Shown piece after piece: positions 33,801 to 45,800 of a stretch of 64,000 bases of DNA. Each line of letters starts with the position of its first letter. Position 1 is the first letter of the stretch. Made by a program: the position numbers and the translations under genes. The stretch is from Streptacidiphilus melanogenes (GTDB lineage Bacteria; Actinomycetota; Actinomycetes; Streptomycetales; Streptomycetaceae), in contig NZ_BBPP01000007.1 of assembly GCF_000787835.1 (NCBI RefSeq), forward strand, positions 149,292 to 213,291, in the 5' to 3' direction. A model generated the notes under the pieces. The model made no database searches, was not told the origin of the DNA, and was given only the letters and a program-made list of their open reading frames with translations.

Positions 33801-36800
33801 GCTGCCTGCGCGAGCTTTGCGCTCCGGTCCGGCCTGTTGTCGGCCTGCTCCGAGGGCGCGAGGCTGCGCAGCCTCTCGGCGACCGCCTGCGTAGTTGCTT
33901 GGTCGGCGGCCGGTGGCTCTGGGGCGGCCTGCACCGGCTCCGGCCTTTGGGCTCCGAAGGCAGCCTCGATCTGGTCCGCGACCGCAATGGCGTTGCTGAA
34001 CAGCGCGAGCAGCACGTGCCGGTCCACAGGCGAGGCGTACTGGCTGCTGGCGGTCAGTGTCCTGCCGACCTCGGCGACCGCCTCCGCTAGCTCACGAAGT
34101 CGTCCAGCCAGCAGAGGGGCGACGCTGGCGCGATCCTGCGTGACCTGCTCCAGCTGCTCCCACGCGGTCTGGATCCGGGCAGCGAGCTGTCCTCCGGCGG
34201 CGTTGGCAGGATGGGTCAAGCGGGCGGCCGTCATGGACGCCGCCCACGCCTGGTGCGTCTCGCGCAGGCGGGCGAGCTCCGCCCCAAACAGGGCCATACC
34301 ATTCCAATCGGGCCGCTGCCCGTCCGCGACCGCTCCGGTGGTCTGGGGGGCGGCATCGCCGCTCGCGACAGCGGCGGCGGCTTCCGCGGCCCCTTCGGCA
34401 GCGACGCTGCCTGCCGCGTCGCTGTGGAGAGCGGCCGTGCCGAGCGATGCGGTCGCATCCATGCGGTCCGCAGCCCGTCGGGCACCCCCGATCGCCTTCT
34501 GGAGAGCCTGACGGTCAGCGACGTCGGCGAACGACTCCATGTCCCGCAGTGACCGCCCGGTCGCAGTCGCCACCTCGTCGAACCGCCGCAGCCTCTGGGC
34601 CGTCTCCTGCACGTCGATCTCGCGTGCGCCGAGGAGAGCCAGCATGAGGTCCAGCCACGGCTCCTGGATCTGCTGGGCCTCGTTGATGACTGGGCCATCC
34701 GTGAGACTGCGCATCTCCCGGGCATGCTCATTGAGTCGGCGCACAGTGGGCGAACCGCTCCAGGCGGTGAACGCCTGCCGAGTCTCGTCCAGGTCGGCAG
34801 TGAAGTCCTCCAACGTGGAGTACGGCTCAGCAGCGGGAACTGCCGGTTCGGTCGCTGGCGTGGCGTGGGCCACTGGGAAGCCCGCAGGCTGCACCGTCTG
34901 GCTCTCCTCGACCACGGCCCCAGGCTCCTCAGGCGCCGTCTCAGTCACCTCCGCCTCAGCTGCTGCAGTCGACTCCAGCCCCTGCTCCGGCAGTTCGGCG
35001 GCTTGCGTGGTGTTCTCGGCAGTCGCGTTGTCGGTGGACCAGCTGGCGGTGTCGGCGGCAACGTCCGTGAGTCCAGCGAGGGTCGTGGGCAGGAGCAGCC
35101 GCGGGACCAGCTGGGTCAGGTCGGTGTGGTCGTGCACCCAGGTGTAGGGGCGGGCTTGTCCGGAGGCCAGGCCCAGCACGCCCGCGATCATGGTGGTGCC
35201 GCCAGACACCTCGGCCGCCCCCTGGGCCACGAACGGCAGGCGCTGCGGGGAGATGCTCCAGAAGGCGTCACCGGCCGTGATCTCCGACAGCGGAACATGC
35301 TGGGTGTGGTGGTCCGGCAGTACGGCGCGGATCGTCCGCAGCCGCTCCAGGGTCTGCTCCCCGGCGGCGCGCTCGCGGGCCGTGTCGGGGTCCACGAGGC
35401 TTTCCAGGCTGATGAGTCCGTCGTCCGGTTCGTCGGCGTCGCGTCGGTTGCGGGCGATCAGGGTCTCTGCCTGCCCGGTCAGGTGGGCTTGGAGGGACTC
35501 ATCGACCAACGTGCGAACCAGGTCGCCGCTTATCTTCTGGACCTCTTGCTGTACTGCGCGGAATCGGTCGTGCTCGCCGATCACGCGGAAGCCGTCCTCG
35601 GTCCTGGCCAACGCGTTGCCCGTCGTCCAGGCGGTGTTCAGGATCTCCTTGCGCTGTTCGGTCAGCGCCGGCCGGAGCCAGGCCAGGGCCTTCGCCCATG
35701 TGATCCGGCCGGTGCGGACCTCAGTGCCTCCGACGGAGACGGTGATGTCCAGGCCGCCGGTGCGGGACCACACGCTGCCTGTCTCAGCGTTCCCGTCCTC
35801 GCCGGGACGGGCGGGCATCCGGAAGAAGCCGTCGAACACTTGAGGCGTGTGCTTCCTCTCACCGTCGCTGTGGAAGATCCACTGGCCGAAGCTGTGGTCC
35901 GAGATCCGGCCCAGGGCGACGGCGATGTCGCGGTCCGTCAGCGGCTCGGCCTCGCTGACGGGGGTGCTGGCAGCTTCGGCCAGCTCAGCGAGGTGCGCTG
36001 CCTCTTCCGGCGCCGCAGCTTCGGCGGACTGCTTCGGGGCCTGGGCCTGCTGCTCGTGGTCGGCGATCAGTGTGCGGATGCGGCCGTAGGTCTCCAGCGC
36101 CGTGGCGTTGAGGCCGAGCTCCGCGATCAGTTCGCGGGCTGCGTCGAGCTGGACCTCTACGGGGGCGAGCGCCGCGTCCACCCCAGGGTTCGACTCGCCT
36201 CCCGGGTGCAGTCGGACTCCGGCGAGCCCCACCACCTGGTCGAGGGCGTCGCGCACAACGCTGCTGTTGATCTTGCGGCTGGCGGCGGTCTGCTCGGCGT
36301 CGTCCAGAGTCTGCAGGACCAGGATGAGCGCCTCACGCGCGAATGCGTTGCCGATCTCCGGGATCCGGTTGTCGGCCACCAACTGCTGGTCGAGCGCGTC
36401 GAGTGCGGCCGGATTCCCGGCGAGCGGCACGATCAGCCCGTTGTAGTGGGTCGACGCCCGGTCGGCGATCTGCTCGATCCTGCCCTGCAGCTCGGTCGCG
36501 ATGTCCTCGACCAAGCTGGAGGCAGGCTCGTCATCTTGGAGGGCGGCCAGGACGTGACGCAGGTTCGCGTGGAACTGGGCCCACGGGTTGTCCTGTCGCC
36601 AGACATCCCCGATCTCCTGTCCGCGCCCCACAGCGTTCACGATCTCGGTGCGCAGGTTGGGGACCGGGCTCTTCTCCTCCCTTCGCAGCCCGGCGACACC
36701 ACGCTGACGGATCTTCGCCGTGTCCCAGGGCAACGGTGCCGGCTCGGCAACGCCCTCGGCGCGGGCCAGTTCCTCGTTCTCGTTCGAGCTGTCGGCCCCT

Positions 36801-39800
36801 TGAGCTGGCGCCGTGGCGGCCGCCGGCTGTTCCTCCGCGACCGCAGCGGGGCTCTCTGAGGCGGCCTTCGCTCCCTGCGCGGAGACGGCGGTCGCCGCGG
36901 CCTCAGGTGTCTCGGCCTCCGCATCCAGCTCGGTGAGCGCATCCGTCACGGCCACCTCTTCAGCGGGGGCGACCTCCGTCGCGCGGCTCGCGGATGCTCG
37001 CGCCATCAGGTTTGGGTCCATCAGCCGGACCCAGTCGAGCGATCCGAGTTCGAGCCTCGCCTTGGCCCGGGTCACCGTGACGTAGGCCAGGCGAAGCTCC
37101 GAGGGCGGAGGCAGGATGACTTCCCCAGTGCTCGTGTCCTCTTTCGGCTGCGGGAAGTCAGGGCCGATGCGGACGTTGTCCCATTCCCTTCCCTTGGATT
37201 TGTGCGCGGTGCTGACGACCAGCTCCGGCTTGCTCTCCTCGTCGACCGCGTCCTCGGGAACGAGGCTCTCGATCATCCGCAGCAGGCCGTCAGGCCGGTA
37301 GCGGTCCACGAGCCGGACGAGGGTCTGCAGTGCCTTGGCGTCCTCGTCGGTGTCCGCGAACTCGCGAACCTCATTCCAGTTGGCGAAGGCCGAGAGCTCG
37401 GGGTGCTTGGTGCGGCGCCCGTTTTGCAGGTCCTGCGCGGCCTTCGCTATGGCCTCGATGTCGCCGCCGCCGCCGACGAGCGCGACGCGCTTGCCCTGGT
37501 CGAAGCCCTCGATGACCGCTCCGATGGCTCCGATGTTCGTCTTGGTGAGGATGGCGTCGGGCTCATCAACGTCTCCGATGCTGCTGTCGAGGCTCGGGTT
37601 CCCCTCCAGCACCAAGTCGGCGTCGAGGAGCCGGAGGTAGGCGTTGCCGACGGCCGCCACCTCGGGACCGAAGCGCCAGCTCTGCGTGAGCGGCAGGGAT
37701 TCGTCGGCTGGCCAGTCCTTGAGAGCGTCGATCGCGCCCCGAAACTCGTAGATCGACTGGTGGCTGTCGCCGACGACGATCTTCTGCGCCTGCTGATCGG
37801 CGACGACCTTCTCCAGTACCGGATTGATGTCCTGCGCCTCGTCGAACATGATCAGGTCGAACGGGAGCCGCGGGCTACCCAGGGCCCAGACCTTGATGTA
37901 GTCGTCGGGCTCGAAGATGAACCTGTTGCTCTCCGGGTCGGCCTTGTCGTCCCAGATCTGCTGCGCGAACCGCAGGAGCCGGCCGGTCACCGGGCTGTCC
38001 GCCCAGCGTTCGCCGAGGTGCTGCGGGCCGAGCTCGGCGTCGGCGCTTTCGCGGTAGCGCCGTACGGCGGTCAGCGCGATCCGGGCGACCTCCTGCGGTT
38101 CGAGGCCCCCGTCCTGGAACTTCAGCGGCTTGGTCAGGCCGAGGAGCGGCGCGACGTCCTTGGGGAACCGCGCGCCACCGTTCCTGCCCGCTCGGGAGAC
38201 TTTGTCCCACAGCGGCGTGTTGCGCAGCGCGGTCCGGGCGTAGGAGTGGCTGGTCCCCGAGGTCACCCGTCGGGGGAACTTCCGGCGGGCCTCGTCGGCG
38301 ATGGCCCGGTTGAATGCGATGTAGGCGATGCGCTTCTTCGGGAGCCTCTCGGTGAGCATGAGCAGCGTCGAAGTCTTGCCGGTGCCGGCGAGCGCCTGAA
38401 CGGCGACGTCCTTCCCCGCCAGGACAGAATCTATGATCCGCTGCTGCTGCGGCGTGGGGGGGTATCGGCCCGGCTTGGAAGCCTCGGCTGCAGCAGCCTC
38501 GGCGTCCTTCGTGCGGAGGTAGGCGCGGATCTCGGCGATGGCGCGTTCCCGGTTCGCTGGGCGGCCCGAGTAGCGCCAACGTCCTTCCCGGAAGGTGAAG
38601 TTCTGACCGCTCTTCTTGAGCTGCTTCCGCAGGTCTGCTTCCTGCGGGAAGTAGTCGCCGCCGGTTCCCGTGACGAACGTTGCGCCGCCTTCGGTCACGA
38701 TCTTGATCCGGCTGGACCACGCACCCTCAGCCGCGGCTTCGGCAGTTTCCGGCATGTTCTCCTCCAGCGTGGACACTGCTGACTCACGGCTAGTCAGCTC
38801 TGTGGACTCCTCGGCGACTCCCGGGATGTCGGCGCCAGCGATCGCTTCGGCTGCTGGCTCGGCGAGCCGCCGGGCCTGCTCCTCGTAGGCCGGGGCTTCC
38901 GCAAGTTGCCGCGCGTGGCGGCGGATGCGCGGCATGACCTGCTCCACCGTGGCGACGGATGCCACCGACACGGTGTCGGTCTGGTGCTCAAAATCCGGCA
39001 TGAACCGCACGGAGAAGTTCTGGCGGTCGAAGCCGGGCTGCCGGATGACGTACCGGCCGCCAGGGACCGCAACGTCATAGTCCCCGCCCCAGCGTCCCCG
39101 GTAGCCGAGGTACTGCTCCGAGGGCAGCAGCCCGAGCGCCTCCTCCAGCGTGCGCTGCCGCAGCGTGGGTTCGGTGCCGCCCGTCTGCTCCTGCGAGCCC
39201 GGCTGCCCGGGGCTCTCGGTAGCCGGCTGCACCAGCTGCGCGTCTTCCGACGGCGCAAGGTCTGCCGGTGCGGTGTCCGGACCCGCTTCCTGAACTTCCT
39301 GAGCGCTCGTCGTACCCACGGACTCGTGAGCCGTCTCGGCCTGGGCCTCCCCGGTTTCGGTGGGGGGCTCTGCGACGTTGTCCGCCTCGGCAGCCGCGCT
39401 CGTCTGGTCCGTCGGGAGGGCACGGAGCGCGGCTTCGTAGGTTCCGGCCGCCAACTCGCGAACGGTCGCCCAGGGGATCGGCTCTCGCAAGGGGAGGATG
39501 CGCGCCCCCTGCATGGACAGCAGGTCTCCGGCGAACCAACGCCCCTCCACGCTGGTGGACAGCAGGTTGGTCGGGGGGAGGATCTGGGCACCGCGCACGA
39601 CAGGTTCGTCGTCCAGCTCGTCGCCGCTGTCCTCCACGGACTGCAGGAGCAGCAGTGCGTCGTCAACGGTCCCGTCAGGCAAGGACAGTGTGGCCATGAC
39701 GGCGAGCCGGGCATCAGCGCTGGGCCCCACCTGCTCGTAGAGGGGCAGAGTGTCGATCCCGGAGATCAGCGCGTCGAGCCCGTGCGGCACCGCTGCGGGG

Positions 39801-42800
39801 CGAGGACTCGTCGCGGGGTCCTCGTCCGGGGCAGGCGCCGTGGAGTAGAGCGCGGCGAACGCGTCCGCTGTGATGTCCGTGCGGGCGCTGGGCCGGCTGC
39901 TCAACCCGATCCAGTCCTCGTATCGGGTTCCCGCGCCGGACACCGGATCGGTGACGACCAGGTAGCTCAGCCACTCGTCGAACCTGGCTCGGGCCTCTTC
40001 CTCGGTTCCGCTGTGCAGCCAGGAGAGGACGCTATCGGCGTCGGACGCCGCGCGGACCACCCAGTCGCGCGCCTCCTCGTGGATGCGCGCGTCGTGAGTG
40101 GCCGTGTCAGCTGCGCGTTCCCGGGCGCGCTGCGCACGAGCGGCTTCCTTGGCCTCCTGCTCCATGCGGTAGGTCAAGGAGAGACGAACGATGTGCGTCT
40201 CGGTCGCGCTGATGAGCTCGTTGGCCGGGGCGCGCAAGGCCGGAGAGATTCGGGCCCGTTCCTGCTCCATCGCACGGATAGCGATGCCCGTGGCGTCTAT
40301 GGCCTTGCCGTAGGCGGCCAGGGCCGCGGCGAACTCTTCTTCCCCGCCCAGCGCGACGCGTCCGGCGGTGTCGGCAGTCTCCCAGGTCTCCTTGACGGTC
40401 TCGTGCAGGTCCGCGTCAGCGAGCGCCAGGATCTCTGTGCCGCGCAGGAGCTCAGCGACAAGGGAGTTGATCCGCTCGACCGCCACTGCCAGCTGGCCAT
40501 CGCTGTAGGGGCCCGCCAGCAGCGGGTCCGCCGAGGTGGAGGTCGGTGCCACGGCGGCCTCGGACACGTCGTCGTCAGCAGGTGGTGCGGGTTCGGCCAA
40601 TGCTGCAGCAGCATCGGGAGGCATTGCGCCTTCTCCGGCGGCCGCCGCAGGCTGAGCGGCAGACACCGGGGTGGCGAACAGCTCCTCCCATCGCCCATCG
40701 TCGGCGACCGTGGCGGAGATGCGCGACGCCAGTAGGGTCGCGTACTGCGTCATCGCGCGCAGGTGCGGGAGCGCCGCCGGCGCCCGGTACTTCTCCACAG
40801 CGAGGTGCTGGGAGATGGTCTGGGTCGCGCGGGCCAGCTCGACGGTCCGCAGCGCCACGGCGTCGCCCGGGTGGGCGAACGGATCCAGGTTGGATCCCAC
40901 AGCGCCTTGACGCAGGTCTTCGAGCGCGGCGTGGACGGCGCGGCCGTCTGGACGACCGTCGCTGCCCATCAGGCGTCTGCCCGCCGGGGTGTCCCTGAGA
41001 CTCCAGTAGGCGGAGAACGCAGCCCGGAAGTCTTCTTCAGCCTCGGCACGAGTGGCGTAGGGCTCGCCAGCCGGGATCCGGATCTCGACCGGTGGCTCCT
41101 GCGCCGCGGTCTCGATCATCTGGTGACTGCGGCCGAGCTTCGACAGTTCCTGCACGAGGCGGCGGATGCGCTCGTTGCGCTGGTGCATGTCGGCGAGCGC
41201 GCCGGAGCGGGGCAGGACCCAGTGGCTTTGCTTCCCCTTGTACTTGAAGCCGAGTCGGTCCAGCAGCCGCCGCACCTCGGTGTCGGCGGGCAGGTTGGTG
41301 GTGCCGCGCACGATCGTGGTGCGGTAATTGTGCTCGATCTCCAGCGGCGCCGCGCTGCTGACGGCCGGGACGGCGCTCTCGGGCAAGGCCTCAGGCACCT
41401 CCGGTGTGTTCCCCAAGGCCATCTGCCGCTGGGCAACGCCATGTCGGACTTGCGCTGCCGCGGCAGGCTGCAGCGACGCCGCCCGGCAGGCGGCGGCGTG
41501 TTCGTATGCCGTCCGCACCAGCCGGACAAGCACCTGCTGGTCACCCCGTTGGCGGAATGTTTCCTCCCGCAAGCTCAGAACGAGCGCGTAGGTGGTGTGC
41601 GCGAGCTTGGTGGTCTGCCGGGTGACCTCGTCCAGCGTGCCGTCCTCGGTCGAGGCCAGCTCCACTGAGCGCAGGGCTTCCTGGACCTCTTCCATGGCGG
41701 CGCGGGCAGCGGTGAAGGGGGCATCCTGCGGGCGGGAACCGTCGCCTTCGCCGAGCTCGCGAGCGGTGGCCGTGGCGAGCCAGGTCTCCCAGGCGCTGAC
41801 AAGGCCCTCGGCCCCTTGGGTGAACGCCTCGCTGTCTTCGTAGGGACTGCTCTCGGCGGCTGCGAGCTGGTGGGCTGACAGGTGCTGGTGGTGCTGGAAG
41901 GCGCGCTGTGCGACATCGCGCAGGATGGCACGCGTCTCGCCCTCCGCTGCGTCGGCGGCCCCCATGGCGAGGGCGACGACCTGCAGCCACTCGGGCAGCC
42001 CGGCGGTCAAGCGGGTGTCGGGCATCTCGCGGCGCTCCCACATAGACCCGCGCAGAGCGGCTTCCGCCTTCCCTCCGCCGCCGGACACCAGCGGCCAGCG
42101 GTCGTACGCCTGGAAGAGGATGCTTCGGCTGTGGTTGAGGTGGGTGCTGTCGCTGTACGGGGTGGGGCGTTCCTTCGCGGGGTCGCCGCGGCCGAGGACC
42201 GCCAAAGACTCCGGGTCCAGCGCGGACGCGTCCATCAGCTCGTCGGTCAGATGGTTGCCGAGGGCCTGCATCCGGGCCAGGTGGCGTTCGGTCCGAAGCT
42301 GCAGCCGCTCGGCGAGCGCAGCCACTTCTCCCTCACCGCTGTCGACCAGGGCGGAGGCAGCCAGGGCCAAGCGGTCGTAGATGCCGAACGTTTCCTCCGG
42401 CGACAGCTGGGTGCTCTCGTGTGCCGCTGTGAGTGCAGTGGAGAGCTCCGCGGTGAACTCGTGCCCCAGCGACGCCGATTGCTGCCGAAGGATGCCCTCC
42501 AGCTGGCGCCCGGTGGCGGCGACGAGTTCCCGGCCGGCGACGAGCTCGGCCGCGTCGACGTAGTGCCCCAGCACGACCGAGGCCCACTCGATGTTCGGCA
42601 GCGAGGAACGGGGCGAGTCCGTGTCCGAGGCAGCGACTCGGGCCTGCACTTCCGCGTCGGCCCCGATCAGCGGCTCCGGTTCCTCGACGTCGAGCGCGGT
42701 GGGATCGACGACGTCGTACCGGGCCCCGTCAGCCAGGGCGAGAACGAGCCCGGTGGCGGTCTGCTCGACACGAGCCCCGTCGGCGATGAGCTGCGCCACG

Positions 42801-45800
42801 CCAGCGGCCAGGTCCGCGCCCAGGGTCGGTTCCGCACTCAGCCCACCGGGGCCGGTCACCGTGTACTGGCCCAGCGGGTCCAGGAGCGCTGCCGCGTCCT
42901 CGGCCGCCTGGTCATCGACGTTGACCGGCTCATCGGTGGAGGCCCAACGCCGGTACTCGGCGCTGCCTGGGTCGGCGACGGTGGCGCGGTACCGGGAGGC
43001 GTGATCCCGGATGGCTGTGGACAACTGCCAGGTGTCGCGGACCGCCTGCGGGTTTCGCTGCTGGCGGTCCCACTGCTCGGCGACGGCACGGATCTGGCGT
43101 GCGAGGTCGTCCACGACCAGCAGCCCGGTGAGGTGGTCGAATCCGAGCAGTCGACTCTGGCGCGCTCCCGTGCTCTCGGTCAGCAGCAGTTCCGCCGCTT
43201 GCGCGAGGCCGCGCTCCTCCGCAGATCCACGGTCAAGGTGCGCCCCGAGCTGCTCCGTCCACTGGCGGTAGGAGCTGGTCACGGACTCCTCAGCCGCCCA
43301 ACTCGCCGCGCGATCGACGTACGGGGCAGTGGGCGGTGACCCGGGCCTGGCTGACGGTCCGCTGCTGTCGGCAGAGGCGGCCTCCGAGGACGAGGCAGCA
43401 GGAGCGACCGTGGTGCTGGCCGCAGGTTGGGATGGCGCGGCTGCCTCTGCCGGATCGTCCTCCGTGCGGGCCCGGCCTTCGGCCTGCGCCTGGATGTCCG
43501 AGTTGATCTGGGCTTGCTCGGAGCGGGCGCGCAGGAGCCGGTCCATCTTGCCGAACGGCTTGCCGACGAGCTTCTGCGCACGGTCGATCTCCTGCCGCAG
43601 CTCCTCCACCACGCCTTGCAGGGTGGTGTGCAGGCGATCGAGTTTGCCGATGTGGTTCTCGATGCGTGTGATCAGGCCGACGGGCGGCTTCCCCGGCGCG
43701 AGCGCGGCGTTGACGTCGTCCACGGTGAAGGTCGCCTGCGGAACCTCAGCCAGCCCTCGGATGGTGAACTCGATGAAGTCGTGGCCGTTGTTGACCCGAG
43801 CCATGATCATCTGGCCGGAGACCGTAGCCACGTGCTCGTACTGGCTGCGCCCCTCCCGGCCGGCGCGGCGCTGCATCAAGGACAGCTGCGTTCGCAGCGC
43901 GGTGGCCGCCTCCGTGCGCTTGGTGACCTCGGTGCCGCTCGGAAGCTCGGCGCGGAACTCCTCGGTGTGGTTGGCGGCACGGCGCTCAACGGCCTTGCCG
44001 ACCAGGTCCGCGAAGCCCTGGGCAGCGGCGAGGGTCTCGTCGGCGGAGTCGACCACGTTGCGCAGGTGCTGCTCGGTGCGCTTCCAGTTGGTGTAGGCGG
44101 CCTCCAACTGGCGGACCTCTTCGTCTGCCGCCGCCTGCTTGAGCAGGAGCGGGTTGCCGGTCGCGATGGCCTTGATCTCCCCGAACTCCAGGTAATCCCG
44201 ACCGAGATCGCCGTCAAGGGCCTGCTCCTGCTCAGCCCGGTCGCGGCCGGTACGGACCTGGTCGGTGAAGCGTGCCTTCCGCTCGACCGTCTGCCACATG
44301 AAGGAGTCGAACGAGCCCTCCTTGACCCAGCGGTAGACCTGCACGGGGATCTGCTGCAGGTAGTGCTGGTTGAACTGCCGCACGATGCGGCCTTCTCGCT
44401 GGGTGACGTCACTGGGCCGCCACGGGCAGTCGAGGTGGTGCAGCGCGATCGCGCGGTCCTGGACGTTGACCCCGACGCCCATGGTGTCGGTGGAGCCCAC
44501 CAGGATCGCCACCTTGCCCAGGCGTGCGTCGCTGAACAGCTGAGCCTTCTCTTCCGCAGTGTTGGCGTCCTGCGCGAACCGGATCAGGTCCTGGGGCACG
44601 CCCCGGGCAACCAGCTCGTCGCGCAGGTAGTGGTAGGCGATGAACCGTCCCTCCTTGATGGCCTTGTCGGAGGGGGTGCCACGGTCGGAGAAGACCAGCT
44701 GCAGCGCGCCCGTCAGCGGGTTCGGCGCACCGTCGCGGTCGGTGTACTTGCGGCCCTTGTGCTCGTGGTAGATCGCGGCGATCCGCTCCACGGCGGCGTC
44801 GAGCTTGCCTTGGCCGTCCGCTTCCCAGCCGACCATCCGCAGGTCCAGGGCGGCAAGGCGGCCGTCGTTGCTGATCTTGAGGAGGTTATCGACGGAGGCA
44901 TCGACCTCTCCCGCGCGGACGATCTCCGCTCGGTCGGCGATCTCCGCCATGAACGCCTTGTCCTGCGCGGTGGCGGGGACGACCACGGTCTCGGTGTACT
45001 TGTCGGGGACCGGGAGCTTGATGTCGTCTTTGGTCTTCACGTCGGCCATGGACTTCCACAGCCGGGAGAAGTTCATCGCGTTACGGAAGGCTCCGATGCG
45101 CTCCTTGATGCGCGGGATGCCCTCCGGAGAGATCTCCGGTGCCATCGTCTCCGTGAGGTACTGCGCCTGGAAGGAGGAGAAGGCGGAGAGGCCGGCCCGC
45201 TCCAGCAGATCCGGGCGGAAGTAGTTGAGCATCACGTATGCCTGCGGCATCGCGTTCGGGAACGGCGTCCCGGTCGAGCCGATGGCGACCCGGTTGTTCG
45301 GGTTGCGAAGCTTGACCATCAGGTCCCTGGACTGCGCCGAGACCGTGAGGGAGAGCTCGGAGTTGTTGGCGCCGATCTCGGCGTTCGCGAAGTCCTGGAC
45401 TTCGTCGACGACAATCCCGTCGATGCCGGTCTGCTCCCAGGAGATGCCGGTCATCGTGTTCTTGACCAGGTTCTTTTGCGCGCGCTGGGTGTGCCGCTTG
45501 AGGTCTCCCTGGAGGCGCTTGATGGTGTCCTTGGTGCGGCTGCTGACGTGCCGCAGCTCGGTGCTGTTGGCGGCGGCCACGTCCAGGGATTCGGCTACGA
45601 GCGGGTCGCCGCCCGGGTTGAGCCCCGGGGCGAGCGCGTCGTCGCTGCCGGTGAGGATCTTGTGGATCCGGGCGCGGTACTCCGCGGTCTGGTCTGCGAC
45701 GAACTGCTCCTGGCCGCGGCCCGAGACCGGGATCCGCTTGAAGAGACTCTGCGGAAGGATCACCGCGTCCCAGTCGCCGTTGGCGATCTGGGCGATGTAG

